A stretch of 64,000 nt of DNA, taken from NCBI RefSeq assembly GCF_028737315.1, contig NZ_JAQZAO010000005.1, positions 62,001 through 126,000 on the forward strand, given 5' to 3'. Source of the DNA: Actinomycetospora lemnae. GTDB lineage: Bacteria; Actinomycetota; Actinomycetes; Mycobacteriales; Pseudonocardiaceae. The notes under the pieces were generated by a model. It was given only the letters and a program-made list of their open reading frames with translations, was not told where the DNA came from and did no database searches. Position numbers and translations under genes: made by a program. Of the stretch, positions 1-8,407 are shown piece by piece (positions within the stretch are counted from its first letter, which is position 1; each line of letters starts with the position of its first letter).

Positions 1-622
1 AGCCGTTGCCCAGCGTGGTCAGCGCCTCGCGGTGCCCCTCGTGTGCCGGGTCGAAGCCCTCATAGGCAAGCGTCCACGGGTCGCACCGGAGCACCCCGAG
101 ATCCAGCTGCGACACGTCGGTGAGCACGACGTCAGCCCCGGCGGCCTCCAAAGCTGCACGCCGCCCGGTCCGCTCGATGCCCACCACCAGCCTGGCCCCT
201 CCATCGCGACCCGCCCGGACGAGAGCGGGGTCGGCGGCGATGACGGCGACGCGCCGCGGCGTCGCGTCGAGCCGGCGGACCGCCTCTTCCAGGACAACTC
301 GCGCTCCGTCGCCCGTCGAGCCCGCGTTGATTTCCGTCTGGTCCACCACGAGATCGAACTGGCCCGCAAGCTCCTCCAGTCGCGAAGTCCCGTCTGGTCC
401 GCCGAGGACGAGGAGCGCGGTCCGTACACCACCAGCGCGGAGGCGCTGCACCAGCTCGAGCGTTCCGGGCAGCGGCGCCGGCTCGGTCGCGATACCCAGC
501 ACGACTCCGCGCAACGAGAAGAGCACGGCATCGAATGGCGCGGCTGCCCCGATCGGCAGCCCCCGCTCCGGCCCTGCGGCGTGGCGCCGCGCCGTCCACC
601 GCTCCCTGACCCCCTTGCTCAC
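1..622 (-). CDS. HAD-like domain fused to glycoside hydrolase family 65 (partial, runs off left edge)
   Basis: Reading leftwards from a GTG at 622 (AGAAGGAG about 8 nt upstream) there is no stop before the window edge. Residues about 29-185 have a HAD-type Rossmann layout. The last visible residues, DPWTLAYEGFDP followed by REALTTLGNG, are the hallmark N-terminus of GH65 kojibiose/trehalose/maltose phosphorylase-type enzymes. HAD-GH65 fusions are known in actinobacteria (the mycobacterial OtsB1 type). The HAD nucleophile motif is degenerate: where DxD is expected (FDLDG) the protein has FSLRG, with Ser36 and Arg38. A phosphatase reaction by this domain is therefore unlikely, and the GH65 part probably carries the activity. 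Substrate unknown. An alternative GTG start lies at 625. Confidence 0.8.
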   Translation of the reverse strand, partial: MSKGVRERWTARRHAAGPERGLPIGAAAPFDAVLFSLRGVVLGIATEPAPLPGTLELVQRLRAGGVRTALLVLGGPDGTSRLEELAGQFDLVVDQTEINAGSTGDGARVVLEEAVRRLDATPRRVAVIAADPALVRAGRDGGARLVVGIERTGRRAALEAAGADVVLTDVSQLDLGVLRCDPWTLAYEGFDPAHEGHREALTTLGNG

Positions 623-1138
623 CACTCGCTCTCCTTCTCGCGAGGCCGACCGCATGGCGGACCGGCCGCGGCCACGCCTTTCCGCGCCGCCTCGAACAGC
701 TCGGACCCGACCAGGGGGCCATGCTCACCGACCACACCGTGGGTCCACCAGGAGGTCCAGTCGAAGGCTTGGCGCAGGGGAGGAACAGGGTCGCGACGGC
801 TTCGACTCGGTACTATCAAATCCCCGACTTGTATGGCTGCCGGGTCGTGGAGGCAGTTGATCTACGGTCCGGAGCGGAGCACCGGCCGGTCTGACTCGTG
901 AATCGCCAGTCGCGTGGGCTGGCTGTCCCGGGGTTGCTCGTGCCGGACGGTGTTCCGGGCCGTGGTCTGACAGTGAGATGATGTGGCGTCATTCGGGGGT
1001 CGTGTGACCCGGAGTGCTGACCGACGCCAAAGCTGTCTTGGCTGAGATCTGTCGGCGGCTCCCGGTGGCGCTGTTACGCACGTCCGGGCGGGCGGCCGTG
1101 ACCTCATAGGAGCCTGTTCAGAGGCGCCCGTCACTGTC
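623..1138. other. Intergenic region without a recognisable gene
   Basis: About 500 nt between the GH65 fusion and the IS110 remnant. Open frames here have no family resemblance. The right half directly precedes the transposase remnant, so it may contain the non-coding left end of that IS110-type element, which in this family often encodes the guide (bridge) RNA. No terminal repeats could be identified. Confidence 0.35.
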
Positions 1139-1830
1139 TTGTCCGACCAGCCCGCCCGGCCGCGCGTCGCCATCGCCGGTGAAGCGGGAGACGACATGAC
1201 GAGCATGACCAGCACAGGCCCAGATGTCACATCGCCTGCGCGCCAGGGGGCCAGCGCGGTGACCACTGAGGCGGTCACGGTCGGGGTGGACACCCACAGC
1301 GACACCCACCACGCCGCGGTCATTGACGCGGTCGGTCGGCCGCTGGCCGACGCCGGGTTCCCGACCACCCCGCCGGCTATGAGAAGTTGCTGGCCTGGGC
1401 TCGAGATTATGGGCAGGTGAGCGCCTTCGGGGTGGAGGGCACCGGCGCCTACGACGCCGGCCTGGCCCGACATCTCCGCGCGGGCGGGCATGTGGTGATC
1501 GAGGTCGACCGTCCCGACCGCACGACCCGGCGGCAGCGGGGCAACGAGCGATCCCATCGATGCCTACGCTGCAGCCGCCGCGGTGCTGCGCGGCGCGGCG
1601 AGCGGCATTCCGAAGACTCACGACGGACACGTCGAGGCGATCCGCACGTTGCGGGTGGCCCGGCGCGCGCGATCAAGGCCCGCGCCCAGGCCATCAACCA
1701 GCTCAAGGCGCTCGTGCTCACCGGCCCGGCCGAGCTACGCAAGGGGTGTTCGTTCTCTGAGACCCTTCCGGTCACCGTCAACGAGGTGCCGGGAGCTCAC
1801 GGCGTAGGGATTCGTCTCCTAGCAGGTTCG
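1139..1830 (+). pseudogene. IS110-family transposase remnant, several frameshifts, C-terminus missing
   Basis: Similarity to the N-terminal DEDD domain of IS110 transposases is spread over different frames: VGVDTHSDTHHAAVIDAVGR near 1283-1345, then GYEKLLAWARDYGQ and GVEGTGAYDAGLARHL after a shift near 1376, then DPIDAYAAAAAVLRG after a shift near 1550, then IKARAQAINQLKALVLTGPA after another near 1665. The C-terminal catalytic-serine domain is absent. It cannot make a functional transposase. It marks this end of the window as a mobile-element insertion area, and it differs from the more intact IS110 gene at 20.5 kb. Confidence 0.8.
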
Positions 1831-1945
1831 TAGACATAGGGGGACGAAAGGGGACCAAGGTCCTCTTCGTCCGCCACCGTTCGGTCCTGCCGATGATGAT
1901 GGGCGGAACCGGAGACTCGGTCTACGGGGTGTGGAGGTGGAGCCC

Positions 1946-2236
1946 ATGGGCCGCGACGCGTGGTTCGATGGCTGGCGGGCCGCGCTACGCCGGTCGCGGT
2001 CGCCGGCCGGCCCGACGTGTAAGGTGACGCTCGACCTCCGAGGCGTCCCATGGGGCACGGACCCGGATAAGGCGTCCCGGCTGCTGAAGAGGCAACCGGG
2101 CGTCATCGACGTCCGGGTGGATACGCGTCGGCGTCGTGCCGTCGTGCTCCACGACCCGAGCACCTCGCTGCCCCAGCTGTGGAATTGGCTGATGGAGCAA
2201 TCCACGGTCGACCCCGGACCTGGAACTCGGCGATGA
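1946..2236 (+). CDS. Small HMA-like (heavy-metal-associated fold) protein
   Basis: 96 aa from ATG 1946, which has a GGAGG 8 nt upstream; a GTG at 1931 is possible. Residues 24-80 follow the beta-alpha-beta-beta-alpha-beta pattern of HMA domains (KVTLDLRGVPWG, then LLKRQPGVIDVRVDTRRRRA, then DPSTSLPQLWNWL). The usual CxxC metal pair is missing; there is one Cys near residue 25. It may be a non-metal ferredoxin-like module or a decayed P-type ATPase N-terminal domain. Its last codons run into the breakpoint of the neighbouring nuoM fragment, so the native C-terminus may have been lost. Real gene likely, function unknown. Confidence 0.5.
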   Translation: MGRDAWFDGWRAALRRSRSPAGPTCKVTLDLRGVPWGTDPDKASRLLKRQPGVIDVRVDTRRRRAVVLHDPSTSLPQLWNWLMEQSTVDPGPGTRR

Positions 2237-3006
2237 ACCCGGAGAAGCCGGGGAGCACGAGTGAGGCGAAGGCGGCCACGGCGAACAGGCCGACGAAGCG
2301 CGGGGTGCGTGCCGCCAGGCCGTCGTAGGCGCCCGTGTCGTAGGTGCGGTCTTCAGCAGCACGCCGGCGAGTACGGCCGAGCCCGCGGCCGGGGCTTCGG
2401 TGTGTGCGGGCGGCAGCCAGGTGTGGAACGGGACGAGCGGGGTCTTCACCGCGAGGCCGATCCCGATGGCGAGGAGCGCTGCCCCGGCGATGGGGCCGCC
2501 GGCCGCCAGCGGGTTCTGCGCGGCGAGGGCGGGGATGTCGAAGGTGTGGGGCGTCGCGGCGAGGTAGATCAGGATGAAGCCGAGCAGCAGCGCCAGCGAG
2601 CCCAGGAAGGTGTAGAGGAAGAACGTCAACGTCGCCGACCGTGCCTTGGAGCCGTGGCCCCAGCCGGCGATGACGAAGTACATGAACACGATCGACAGGT
2701 CGAAGAACAGGATCAGGTCGAGGGCGACGAAGACGCCGACGCTCACGGTCTGCAGCGCCAGGAACAGCAGCACGTACGACTTCGGACGCCGGTCCTCGCG
2801 CAGGGAGTAGACCGCGGCCGCGGTGAACACGACGACGGTAATCGCCACCAGCGGGAGCGAGAGCCCGTCGACGCCGAGGTGGTACGAGATGCCCGCGCTC
2901 GGGATCCAGGCGACCTGCTCGACGAACCCGTATTCGCTGGCGGGAAGCCGCAGCAATTGACGGCGACGAGCACGAGCTGCACGAGACCGGTGAGCATCCA
3001 AGGCAC
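2222..3006 (-). pseudogene. nuoM: NADH-quinone oxidoreductase subunit M (nuoM) remnant
   Basis: Starting near GTG 3006 (PWMLTGLVQLVLVAV), the reading shifts frame near 2960 and gives a good NuoM core: SEYGFVEQVAWIPSAGISYH, VDGLSLPLV, ALDLILFFDLSIVFMYFVIA, and the conserved antiporter segment VKTPLVPFHTWLPPAHTEAP. After GVLLKTA near 2350 the central helices are missing and another frame resumes with RTPRFVGLFAVAAFASLVLP and GFSGFIAEF, then the gene ends abruptly. An internal deletion, frameshifts and a missing C-terminus make this non-functional. No other nuo genes flank it, so it is a transposed or leftover fragment of complex I. Confidence 0.85.
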
Positions 3007-3328
3007 GGTGTAGCGGCGTGATTGATGTACCCGAGGCCGGGAGCGCGGTGAGCGCGAGCGCGACGGCGACGGGAAGGAAGACGCCACGTCGTCGAGGGCC
3101 ACGAGGGCCGCCGATGGTGGCGGGCCCGAGCGCTCGATTCCGTGGCGCGCGTCCTCGCCTTGGCCGGCTGGGAAGGCCAGGCCGCATGAGCCCGCGGTCT
3201 GAGGGACGCGTTGCTCTTCGACGCGGGCGACTCCGCGCACGTCCTCGAGGAGCTTTCACGTCCGCTGGTACGTCGTGACCGTGGTCTTCCTGGCCTCCGA
3301 CATGGTCCTGACACGAGGACACGGACGA
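3007..3328. other. Intergenic region, no gene seen
   Basis: About 320 nt upstream of the nuoM remnant and downstream of the lipoprotein operon. Only weak overlapping frames without family resemblance are present. Confidence 0.3.
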
Positions 3329-3362
3329 GACGCCCGCCCGGCGACTCGACCGGGCGGGCGTC
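3329..3362 (-). terminator. Perfect 13-bp hairpin after the lipoprotein operon
   Basis: GACGCCCGCCCGG (3329-3341) pairs perfectly with CCGGGCGGGCGTC (3350-3362) around an 8-nt loop. It sits 30 nt past the stop of the minus-strand lipoprotein gene. There is no U-tract, as is common in high-GC actinobacteria. It probably ends the three-gene transcript from 6731. Confidence 0.75.
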
Positions 3363-3391
3363 CTCGCCGTCGGGATCGCGACGGCATCGGT

Positions 3392-4270
3392 TCACGGCAC
3401 ACCATCAACGACCGTGGTGAAGGTGCGCCCTCCATCCCGGCTCTCGTGGATGCCCGCCGCGGCGGCGGCCAGCACGCGCCCCTCCCCGACCGCGGTGAGC
3501 GCCTGCGGCCGCCCTCCGGGAACGGACCCGCGTGCCAGCCAGGTAGAACCCCCATCAGCACTGCTGAACACGCGCGCATCCGGTGCCAGGCCATACAGTT
3601 CCCCATCCGGCGCCCACGAGAGGAAGACCAGCTGAGGACCCGGCCTGACCGCGAAGCGCCCGTCGACCTCCGCCACCGCCGTGCCGCCGACCACGGCCAG
3701 AGCGACCCGGCCGCGGCGGACCGGATCGGCCGCCACGTCGAGAGCCCGGGGCGTCGCGAGGGATTCCCATAGGCGCCCGTCCGTGCTCGTGCGCAGCCCA
3801 CCTGCGGCGTCCACGCCGTAGATCCCGTCTGGTCCCTGGTCGAGAGCGTGGAAGTCGACCTCGCCGTCGAGCCCGACGGTTTGCCAGGACTGCCCGCCGT
3901 CGGTGCTCCTGACGAGTCCGAGCGGATCGGGGGTCACCACCTCGTCCGGTGAAGGGTGCCCGCTCGCGAGGTACGTGGCCGGCCCGACGACGAGGAACCC
4001 CATCAGGTCCCGGTCCGCGGTCGGGGAGGCGCCGACCTTCTCCAGGCCGGTGCCCGCGAGGTGGAAGAGCCCGTGATGTGTCGCGATCCGTAGTCGTCCA
4101 TCGGCCGGGTCGATCCCGAGGCCGTGGACATGGCTGATGGCGGGGACCGGCGATGCGGTCCCGGCCGGGGCCTGCCGTTCTGCGGTACATCCAGCGAGCA
4201 GCGTCGCGGCGAGCGCGAGGAGCGTGACGACCACCTCGTGCGGCCGGGATCGCGGAGACGTCGAGGTCAT
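3392..4270 (-). CDS. F510_1955-type secreted lipoprotein with BNR/Asp-box beta-propeller repeats
   Basis: 292 aa. Residues 13-28 form a signal peptide ending in a lipobox (LLAGC), so the mature protein is probably lipid-anchored outside the membrane. The body shows repeated propeller blades with Asp-box motifs (STDGGQSW, STDGRLW, SADGGSTW, SRDGGRTF) and the family opening HVHGLGIDPADG. Such proteins are annotated as F510_1955-family glycosylhydrolases, but the catalytic role is unproven; sialidase-like propellers are also common. The start ATG overlaps the stop of the upstream MFS gene by 4 nt (ATGA), so it is translationally coupled as the last gene of the operon. Confidence 0.8.
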   Translation of the reverse strand: MTSTSPRSRPHEVVVTLLALAATLLAGCTAERQAPAGTASPVPAISHVHGLGIDPADGRLRIATHHGLFHLAGTGLEKVGASPTADRDLMGFLVVGPATYLASGHPSPDEVVTPDPLGLVRSTDGGQSWQTVGLDGEVDFHALDQGPDGIYGVDAAGGLRTSTDGRLWESLATPRALDVAADPVRRGRVALAVVGGTAVAEVDGRFAVRPGPQLVFLSWAPDGELYGLAPDARVFSSADGGSTWLARGSVPGGRPQALTAVGEGRVLAAAAAGIHESRDGGRTFTTVVDGVP

Positions 4271-5736
4271 CTCGTGCCCTCCCTCAGGCGGAGTCGACCG
4301 CCTGCTGTCCGCCCGCGGGCTTGATGGCTATGGATCGCCTCCGCGGTCTTGCCAAGTCGGCTCTCCGTCAACCGGGATGAGCGAAGGGCCAGCGCCGCGG
4401 CGATTCCGCAGGCCAGCCCCATCACCCCGATCACCACCGTCACGTTGAGGAGGGCGAGGAAGGGCCCGGCCAACAGCGGACCGGCCGACTGCCCGGCCAG
4501 GAGAAAGCTGTTGGCGCTGCCGACGATCCCGCTTCTCCGGTCGGCCGGGGCGTGGTTGCCGACGTAGAGGAAGAGCGACTGCGCCAACGCAGCGAAGCAG
4601 AGTCCCTGCAGAAGGCGCAGGGGGATCAAGGCGATCGGGTCGGACACGAGTGCCTGCGCCACGACCGCGATAGCACAGCCCGCCGCCGCCACGCCGAAGG
4701 TGCTCACCGGCCTGCCCCATCGGTCGTTGCGCCGGCCCCACCACGCGGAGCTGCAGAGCGCGGCCCCCCACGTGATCGCCTGCAGTGTTCCCACCCAGGG
4801 TCCGGCGCGGTCCGGCTCGAGGGTCTGGACCCGCTCGGCGAAGATCGGGATCAGGCCGTAGATGCCGAAGTACGCAGCGGCGGCCGCCGCAGCCAGCGGC
4901 CTTGCGTGCGGAACATCCCGCCATCGGAAGGCGGACGGGGAGCGCCCGTCCTTCTCCCGGCCATCGGTGTTCGGCACCTCCTCGGCAGGTTCTCGCAGCC
5001 CGAGCGCACACGCGATCGCAGCGACCGTCGCCAGCACGGCGATGCTCAGCATGAGGACGGCGAGTGCGGAGGACCCGATCAGGGCCCCGCCGGCGATGGG
5101 ACCGATCAGCGATCCCGTGGCGGTCGCGCTGAACGACTTCCCCAGGGCGGAGCCTCTCTTGCCGCGCGGTCCGGTCGCGCCGGCGAATGCCGCGGCTGCC
5201 TCGACGACGCCGCCGAGCGTCCCCTGTAGAAGCCGACCGGCGATGAGCATCACCGGCCCAGTGGCGATCGCCATGATGGTCATCGCGAGAGCCAGCCCGA
5301 TGAGGGCGCGCACGACCATCCACTTTCGCCCGACGCGGTCGCCGACCTTGCCCCAGAGGGGAGTGGCGACCGTCAGGGCGAGGGCGGGTGCAGCGATGGC
5401 CACCCCCGCCCAGGACTGCACCGCGACGGTCCCGTCGACACCCAGTTGCTGGACGTAGAAGGGCATGATCGGCACCAACATCATCAGCCCGGTCGTGTTG
5501 ACCACCTGGCCCAGCCACAGCAGCGGCATGTTGGCTCGGCAGGAGTCAGGCCGGCGGCGGTGCCGGCCTCGTCCTGAGGGCGGGCCCACCCACGGCGCCA
5601 GCGCGTCACCTGTGGGGCGCCGGATCGGTTGCGTCTCCGGAGCACGGATTGGTCGCGGCCGTCCGAGCGCTCGTGAGCCCCGGCCGCCACTGGCAGCCGG
5701 AGGGGGGAGGACCGCGGGGCTCTTCGTGGGGTTCAC
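4267..5736 (-). CDS. MFS drug/metabolite exporter
   Basis: 489 aa from GTG 5736, whose GTGA overlaps the stop of the SbnA-like gene. The membrane part starts at about residue 70 (MPLLWLGQVVNTTG), and twelve hydrophobic segments follow. The signature between helices 2 and 3 is present (PLWGKVGDRVGRKW), and the 14-TM extra helices are not. A soluble segment near 225-240 links the two halves. The first 69 residues are Pro/Arg-rich and unusual for the family; an internal start at GTG 5589 or ATG 5529 would give a normal length, but the 4-nt overlap favours the long form. Likely exports a small molecule, perhaps the product of the neighbouring PLP enzyme (inference). Confidence 0.85.
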   Translation of the reverse strand: MNPTKSPAVLPPPAASGGRGSRALGRPRPIRAPETQPIRRPTGDALAPWVGPPSGRGRHRRRPDSCRANMPLLWLGQVVNTTGLMMLVPIMPFYVQQLGVDGTVAVQSWAGVAIAAPALALTVATPLWGKVGDRVGRKWMVVRALIGLALAMTIMAIATGPVMLIAGRLLQGTLGGVVEAAAAFAGATGPRGKRGSALGKSFSATATGSLIGPIAGGALIGSSALAVLMLSIAVLATVAAIACALGLREPAEEVPNTDGREKDGRSPSAFRWRDVPHARPLAAAAAAAYFGIYGLIPIFAERVQTLEPDRAGPWVGTLQAITWGAALCSSAWWGRRNDRWGRPVSTFGVAAAGCAIAVVAQALVSDPIALIPLRLLQGLCFAALAQSLFLYVGNHAPADRRSGIVGSANSFLLAGQSAGPLLAGPFLALLNVTVVIGVMGLACGIAAALALRSSRLTESRLGKTAEAIHSHQARGRTAGGRLRLREGTR

Positions 5737-6731
5737 AGGCGCCCCGCCAGGGCCGATCCTTCCCGCTCGAGCCGGAGCCCGCGGGTGCGTTCACCGAGAT
5801 CGTCGTCGAGCAGGTCGAGGTACCGCTCACCCCGGTCCGGTAGCACGGTGACGACCCGAGCCGGGCGGTCGACGATGTCCTCTACCAGCTCGCGTTCGAC
5901 CTCGTCGATCGCCGCGATCACGGCTCCGCTGGAGCCTCCGGCCAGGATGGCCTCCGTATCGACGAGGCGACGGCAGCCTGCCAGCGAGTCGGCCTCGTCG
6001 ATGTGGATGACGTGGTCCACATCTCGGGTCTGTAGGAGCTCGGGGACACGGCTCGCGCCGAAGCCCGGAATGCGCCGTGGGCCGGGGCTGCCGCCGAAGA
6101 TGACGGATCCCGTCGCGTCGACAGCGACCGTGCGAAGTGAGGGGTGCACGGCTCGCAGCCCGCGTGTGATGCCGTGCAGCGACCCCGTGGTCGACACCGC
6201 GGCGACGAGGAAGTCGATCGGTCCGTCGATCTCCTCGAGCAGCTCGGTCGCGAGGGTGTCGTGGTACGCCTGCGGATTGCGTTCGTTGGCGTACTGGTTG
6301 ACCCACACGGTGTCCGGCTCCTCGGCCAGCTCCTGCGCCCGGGCGACGCGTGTGTGGAGGAAGCCGCCGGCGTGGTCCCTCTCGGTCACCATCTCCACCG
6401 TCGCGCCGTAGAGGTGCAGCAGCCGAAGGTTCGTCGTCGTCGTGTTCGGGTCCACGACCGCGGTGAACGCCAGCCCGTGGAGTCGGGCCACTGCCGCCAG
6501 AGCGACGCCGAGGTTGCCGGATGTGCTCTCCACGAGCCGCATACCGGGACAGAGGGACCCTTCGGCGAGTCCCTGCTCGACGATGTACCGGGCCGGTCGG
6601 TCTTTCATCGAACCGCACGGGTTCAGCATCTCGAGCTTGCTCAAGACCTCCAGCCGCCGTGAGGGGAAGCAACGCGACAGACGCACCAGGGGCGTGCGGC
6701 CGATGCACTGGCTGATCGAGTCGTAGATCAA
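5733..6731 (-). CDS. SbnA-like PLP synthase (2,3-diaminopropionate pathway type)
   Basis: 332 aa from a TTG at 6731 preceded by AGGAC. A fold-type II PLP enzyme of the cysteine synthase superfamily. The PLP lysine is Lys43 in NPCGSMKDRPA, the cofactor-anchoring loop is STSGNLGVAL, and the phosphate loop is GGSSGAV near the C-terminus. The NPxGSMKDRPA and STSGNLG forms resemble SbnA, which joins O-phosphoserine and glutamate en route to L-2,3-diaminopropionate for siderophores and antibiotics, more than CysK (NPxxSvKDR, TSGNTG). The partner dehydrogenase SbnB is not present. It overlaps the MFS gene by 4 nt and forms the head of a three-gene operon. A cysteine synthase-like or cystathionine synthase-like reaction remains possible. 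Confidence 0.75.
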   Translation of the reverse strand: MIYDSISQCIGRTPLVRLSRCFPSRRLEVLSKLEMLNPCGSMKDRPARYIVEQGLAEGSLCPGMRLVESTSGNLGVALAAVARLHGLAFTAVVDPNTTTTNLRLLHLYGATVEMVTERDHAGGFLHTRVARAQELAEEPDTVWVNQYANERNPQAYHDTLATELLEEIDGPIDFLVAAVSTTGSLHGITRGLRAVHPSLRTVAVDATGSVIFGGSPGPRRIPGFGASRVPELLQTRDVDHVIHIDEADSLAGCRRLVDTEAILAGGSSGAVIAAIDEVERELVEDIVDRPARVVTVLPDRGERYLDLLDDDLGERTRGLRLEREGSALAGRL

Positions 6732-6952
6732 GGGCGTCCTGTTCTGGGGGAGCGGAGGAGCACGGGCGCACGGGAGCAGCGACAGCGGCGGGCGCGTCGC
6801 GAGCGGAGGGCGCCTGGAGCTCCGGGCAGGGGACAGCGCCGCGTGCGCACCAGGCGACGCGGTGTCGCGGAACCGGTCCCGGGGGCGGACGCGGCACGAG
6901 GCCGACCCGCGGGGGCGCGGGCGGCCAGGTGCTCGCGCCCGCCCCCGGTCGG
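6732..6952. other. Spacer with a possible GC-rich terminator for the DUF305 gene
   Basis: The 220-nt gap holds no gene. Just beyond the DUF305 stop, GCGGGCG (6917-6923) can pair with CGCCCGC (6936-6942), and an outer GGGGG (6911-6915) with CCCCC (6942-6946). This gives a plausible but imperfect hairpin terminator. Promoter elements for the TTG-started SbnA-like gene must also lie here, but none is clear. Confidence 0.35.
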
Positions 6953-7609
6953 TCAGACCCTGCTGAGCAGGGCCTGCATCTCGGTGATCTCCCGCTGCTG
7001 ATCGGCCACGATGGTGCCGGCGAGCTCCTTGGCCTGGGGGTTGAGACCCTGGGCCTGCTCGGTCTGGGCCATCTGCACGGCACCGGTGTGGTGCTCGATC
7101 ATCATCTGCAGGAACATCCGGTCGAAGGCAGCGCCGGACTGTGCCGACAGCTGCTGCATCTGCTCCTGGGTCATCATCCCGTGCATGGGCATGCCTTCCA
7201 TCGGCATGCCGGGCATCCCGTGACCCGGCATGCCAGGCATCGCGGTGGAGCCCGGCTGCGGGCGAGGCGCGGCCCAGGCGTCGAGCATCTGGTTCATCTG
7301 CTCGATCTCCGGACTCTGCTCCTGGGCGATGCGGGCCGCCAGGTCCTTGACCTCCTGGGAGGAGGCGCGGTCGGAGGCCTGCGACGACATGGCGATGGCC
7401 TGCTCGTGGTGCGGGACCATGCCCTGGGCGAACAGCACGTCCGCCTGGTTGTGCTCGGGCGAGATCGGGGGAGCGGCCGACGGTGACGAGGCCGGCGATG
7501 CGGGGGCGGGGCCGGCCGTGGGTGGCGCGGAACCGGAGTCGGAACATCCCGCGGCCACGAGGGCGGCGGTGGCGGCGGCGAGGACGCCGCCGACGAGACG
7601 GGCACGCAC
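6953..7609 (-). CDS. DUF305 lipoprotein, Met/His-rich
   Basis: 218 aa from GTG 7609, which has AAGGAGA 7 nt upstream. A signal peptide ends in a lipobox (LVAAGC), followed by an Ala/Pro/Ser linker and two DUF305 modules (ferritin-like helices) carrying the family motifs FAQGMVPHHEQAIAMS and MFLQMMIEHHTGAVQMA. Between them is a Met/His-rich insert, MPGMPGHGMPGMP and onward, typical of copper handling. DUF305 proteins are often found near copper genes; a role in binding or storing copper outside the membrane is inference. The DUF6153 gene lies 120 nt upstream on the same strand. Confidence 0.85.
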   Translation of the reverse strand: MRARLVGGVLAAATAALVAAGCSDSGSAPPTAGPAPASPASSPSAAPPISPEHNQADVLFAQGMVPHHEQAIAMSSQASDRASSQEVKDLAARIAQEQSPEIEQMNQMLDAWAAPRPQPGSTAMPGMPGHGMPGMPMEGMPMHGMMTQEQMQQLSAQSGAAFDRMFLQMMIEHHTGAVQMAQTEQAQGLNPQAKELAGTIVADQQREITEMQALLSRV

Positions 7610-7728
7610 GAGGAAGTCTCCTTCGGCTGGGCACCGGCCGGTGCGCAAGGGGCCGATGCTGATGTCAGGGCGCGGCGCCGCTGCACGCGTCACGTTCGCG
7701 GACGGACACGTGCAGACGGTGGGCCGGC

Positions 7729-8286
7729 CTACAGCCGAAGGACCTGGAGCTCCGCCAGTCTCGAAGAGGCGGGAGGGGCACGGGGCGCGGTCGCCGTTGG
7801 GCCGCCCTTTGTGCCGGCGCGCAGGGGAGGCGGGCGCCACCACAGGGCGACGAGGACGAGCACGAGTAGGAAGACCGCGGCGCCCACGAGTGCGGCGAGG
7901 CACATGTGCAGTAGGGAGCCGGCGTGGTCGTGACCGTCCTCCTCCGGGTGGTAGTGGAGTGCCGCGCTACTCGTGGCAGCCGTGCCCTCGGACGGGTCGG
8001 GAGTCTTCCCGTGCTGATCGACGCTGCCGGCCTGCGTCACGGCGTCGCCACCGTGATGGTGCTCGCTGTCCGACGCCGCGGCGTGATCGGCGATCGAGCG
8101 GGCCGCCGGCTGCGAGGAGGCGACGTCCGGTGTCGTGTGCTGGTGGGCCCCGACGACGTGGTGCATGAGCACCAGTCCGAGCGCAACCACGAGGAACGAG
8201 AGACGCCCGCACCAGCTCGCGGGCAGCAACGTCGTCGACACCGCGCCACCAGCGCGACGCCGCGAGCTCTCGTGCCAGCGGATCAC
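7729..8286 (-). CDS. DUF6153 family His-rich membrane protein
   Basis: 185 aa from GTG 8286; an internal GTG at 8241 would remove a 15-aa Arg-rich head. An N-terminal hydrophobic segment (LSFLVVALGLVLMHHVVGAH) is followed by an extracytoplasmic His/Asp-rich stretch (SEHHHGG, HYHPEEDGHDHAG) and a second membrane helix at about 127-150 (AALVGAAVFLLVLVLVALWW). The layout matches the DUF6153 family, which is co-located with metal genes in actinobacteria. The His clusters suggest metal binding (inference). Likely co-transcribed with the DUF305 gene. Confidence 0.7.
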   Translation of the reverse strand: MIRWHESSRRRAGGAVSTTLLPASWCGRLSFLVVALGLVLMHHVVGAHQHTTPDVASSQPAARSIADHAAASDSEHHHGGDAVTQAGSVDQHGKTPDPSEGTAATSSAALHYHPEEDGHDHAGSLLHMCLAALVGAAVFLLVLVLVALWWRPPPLRAGTKGGPTATAPRAPPASSRLAELQVLRL

Positions 8287-8407
8287 GGCGACGACGGTAC
8301 CGAGGCCGACGCGGCGGCACTCGGGTCACATGGCGGTGAACGCCGATCGTGACCGGGCGTCGAAGCGGGACCGTTCGAGGACTCGATCGAGTGCTACCGT
8401 CCGCCCC

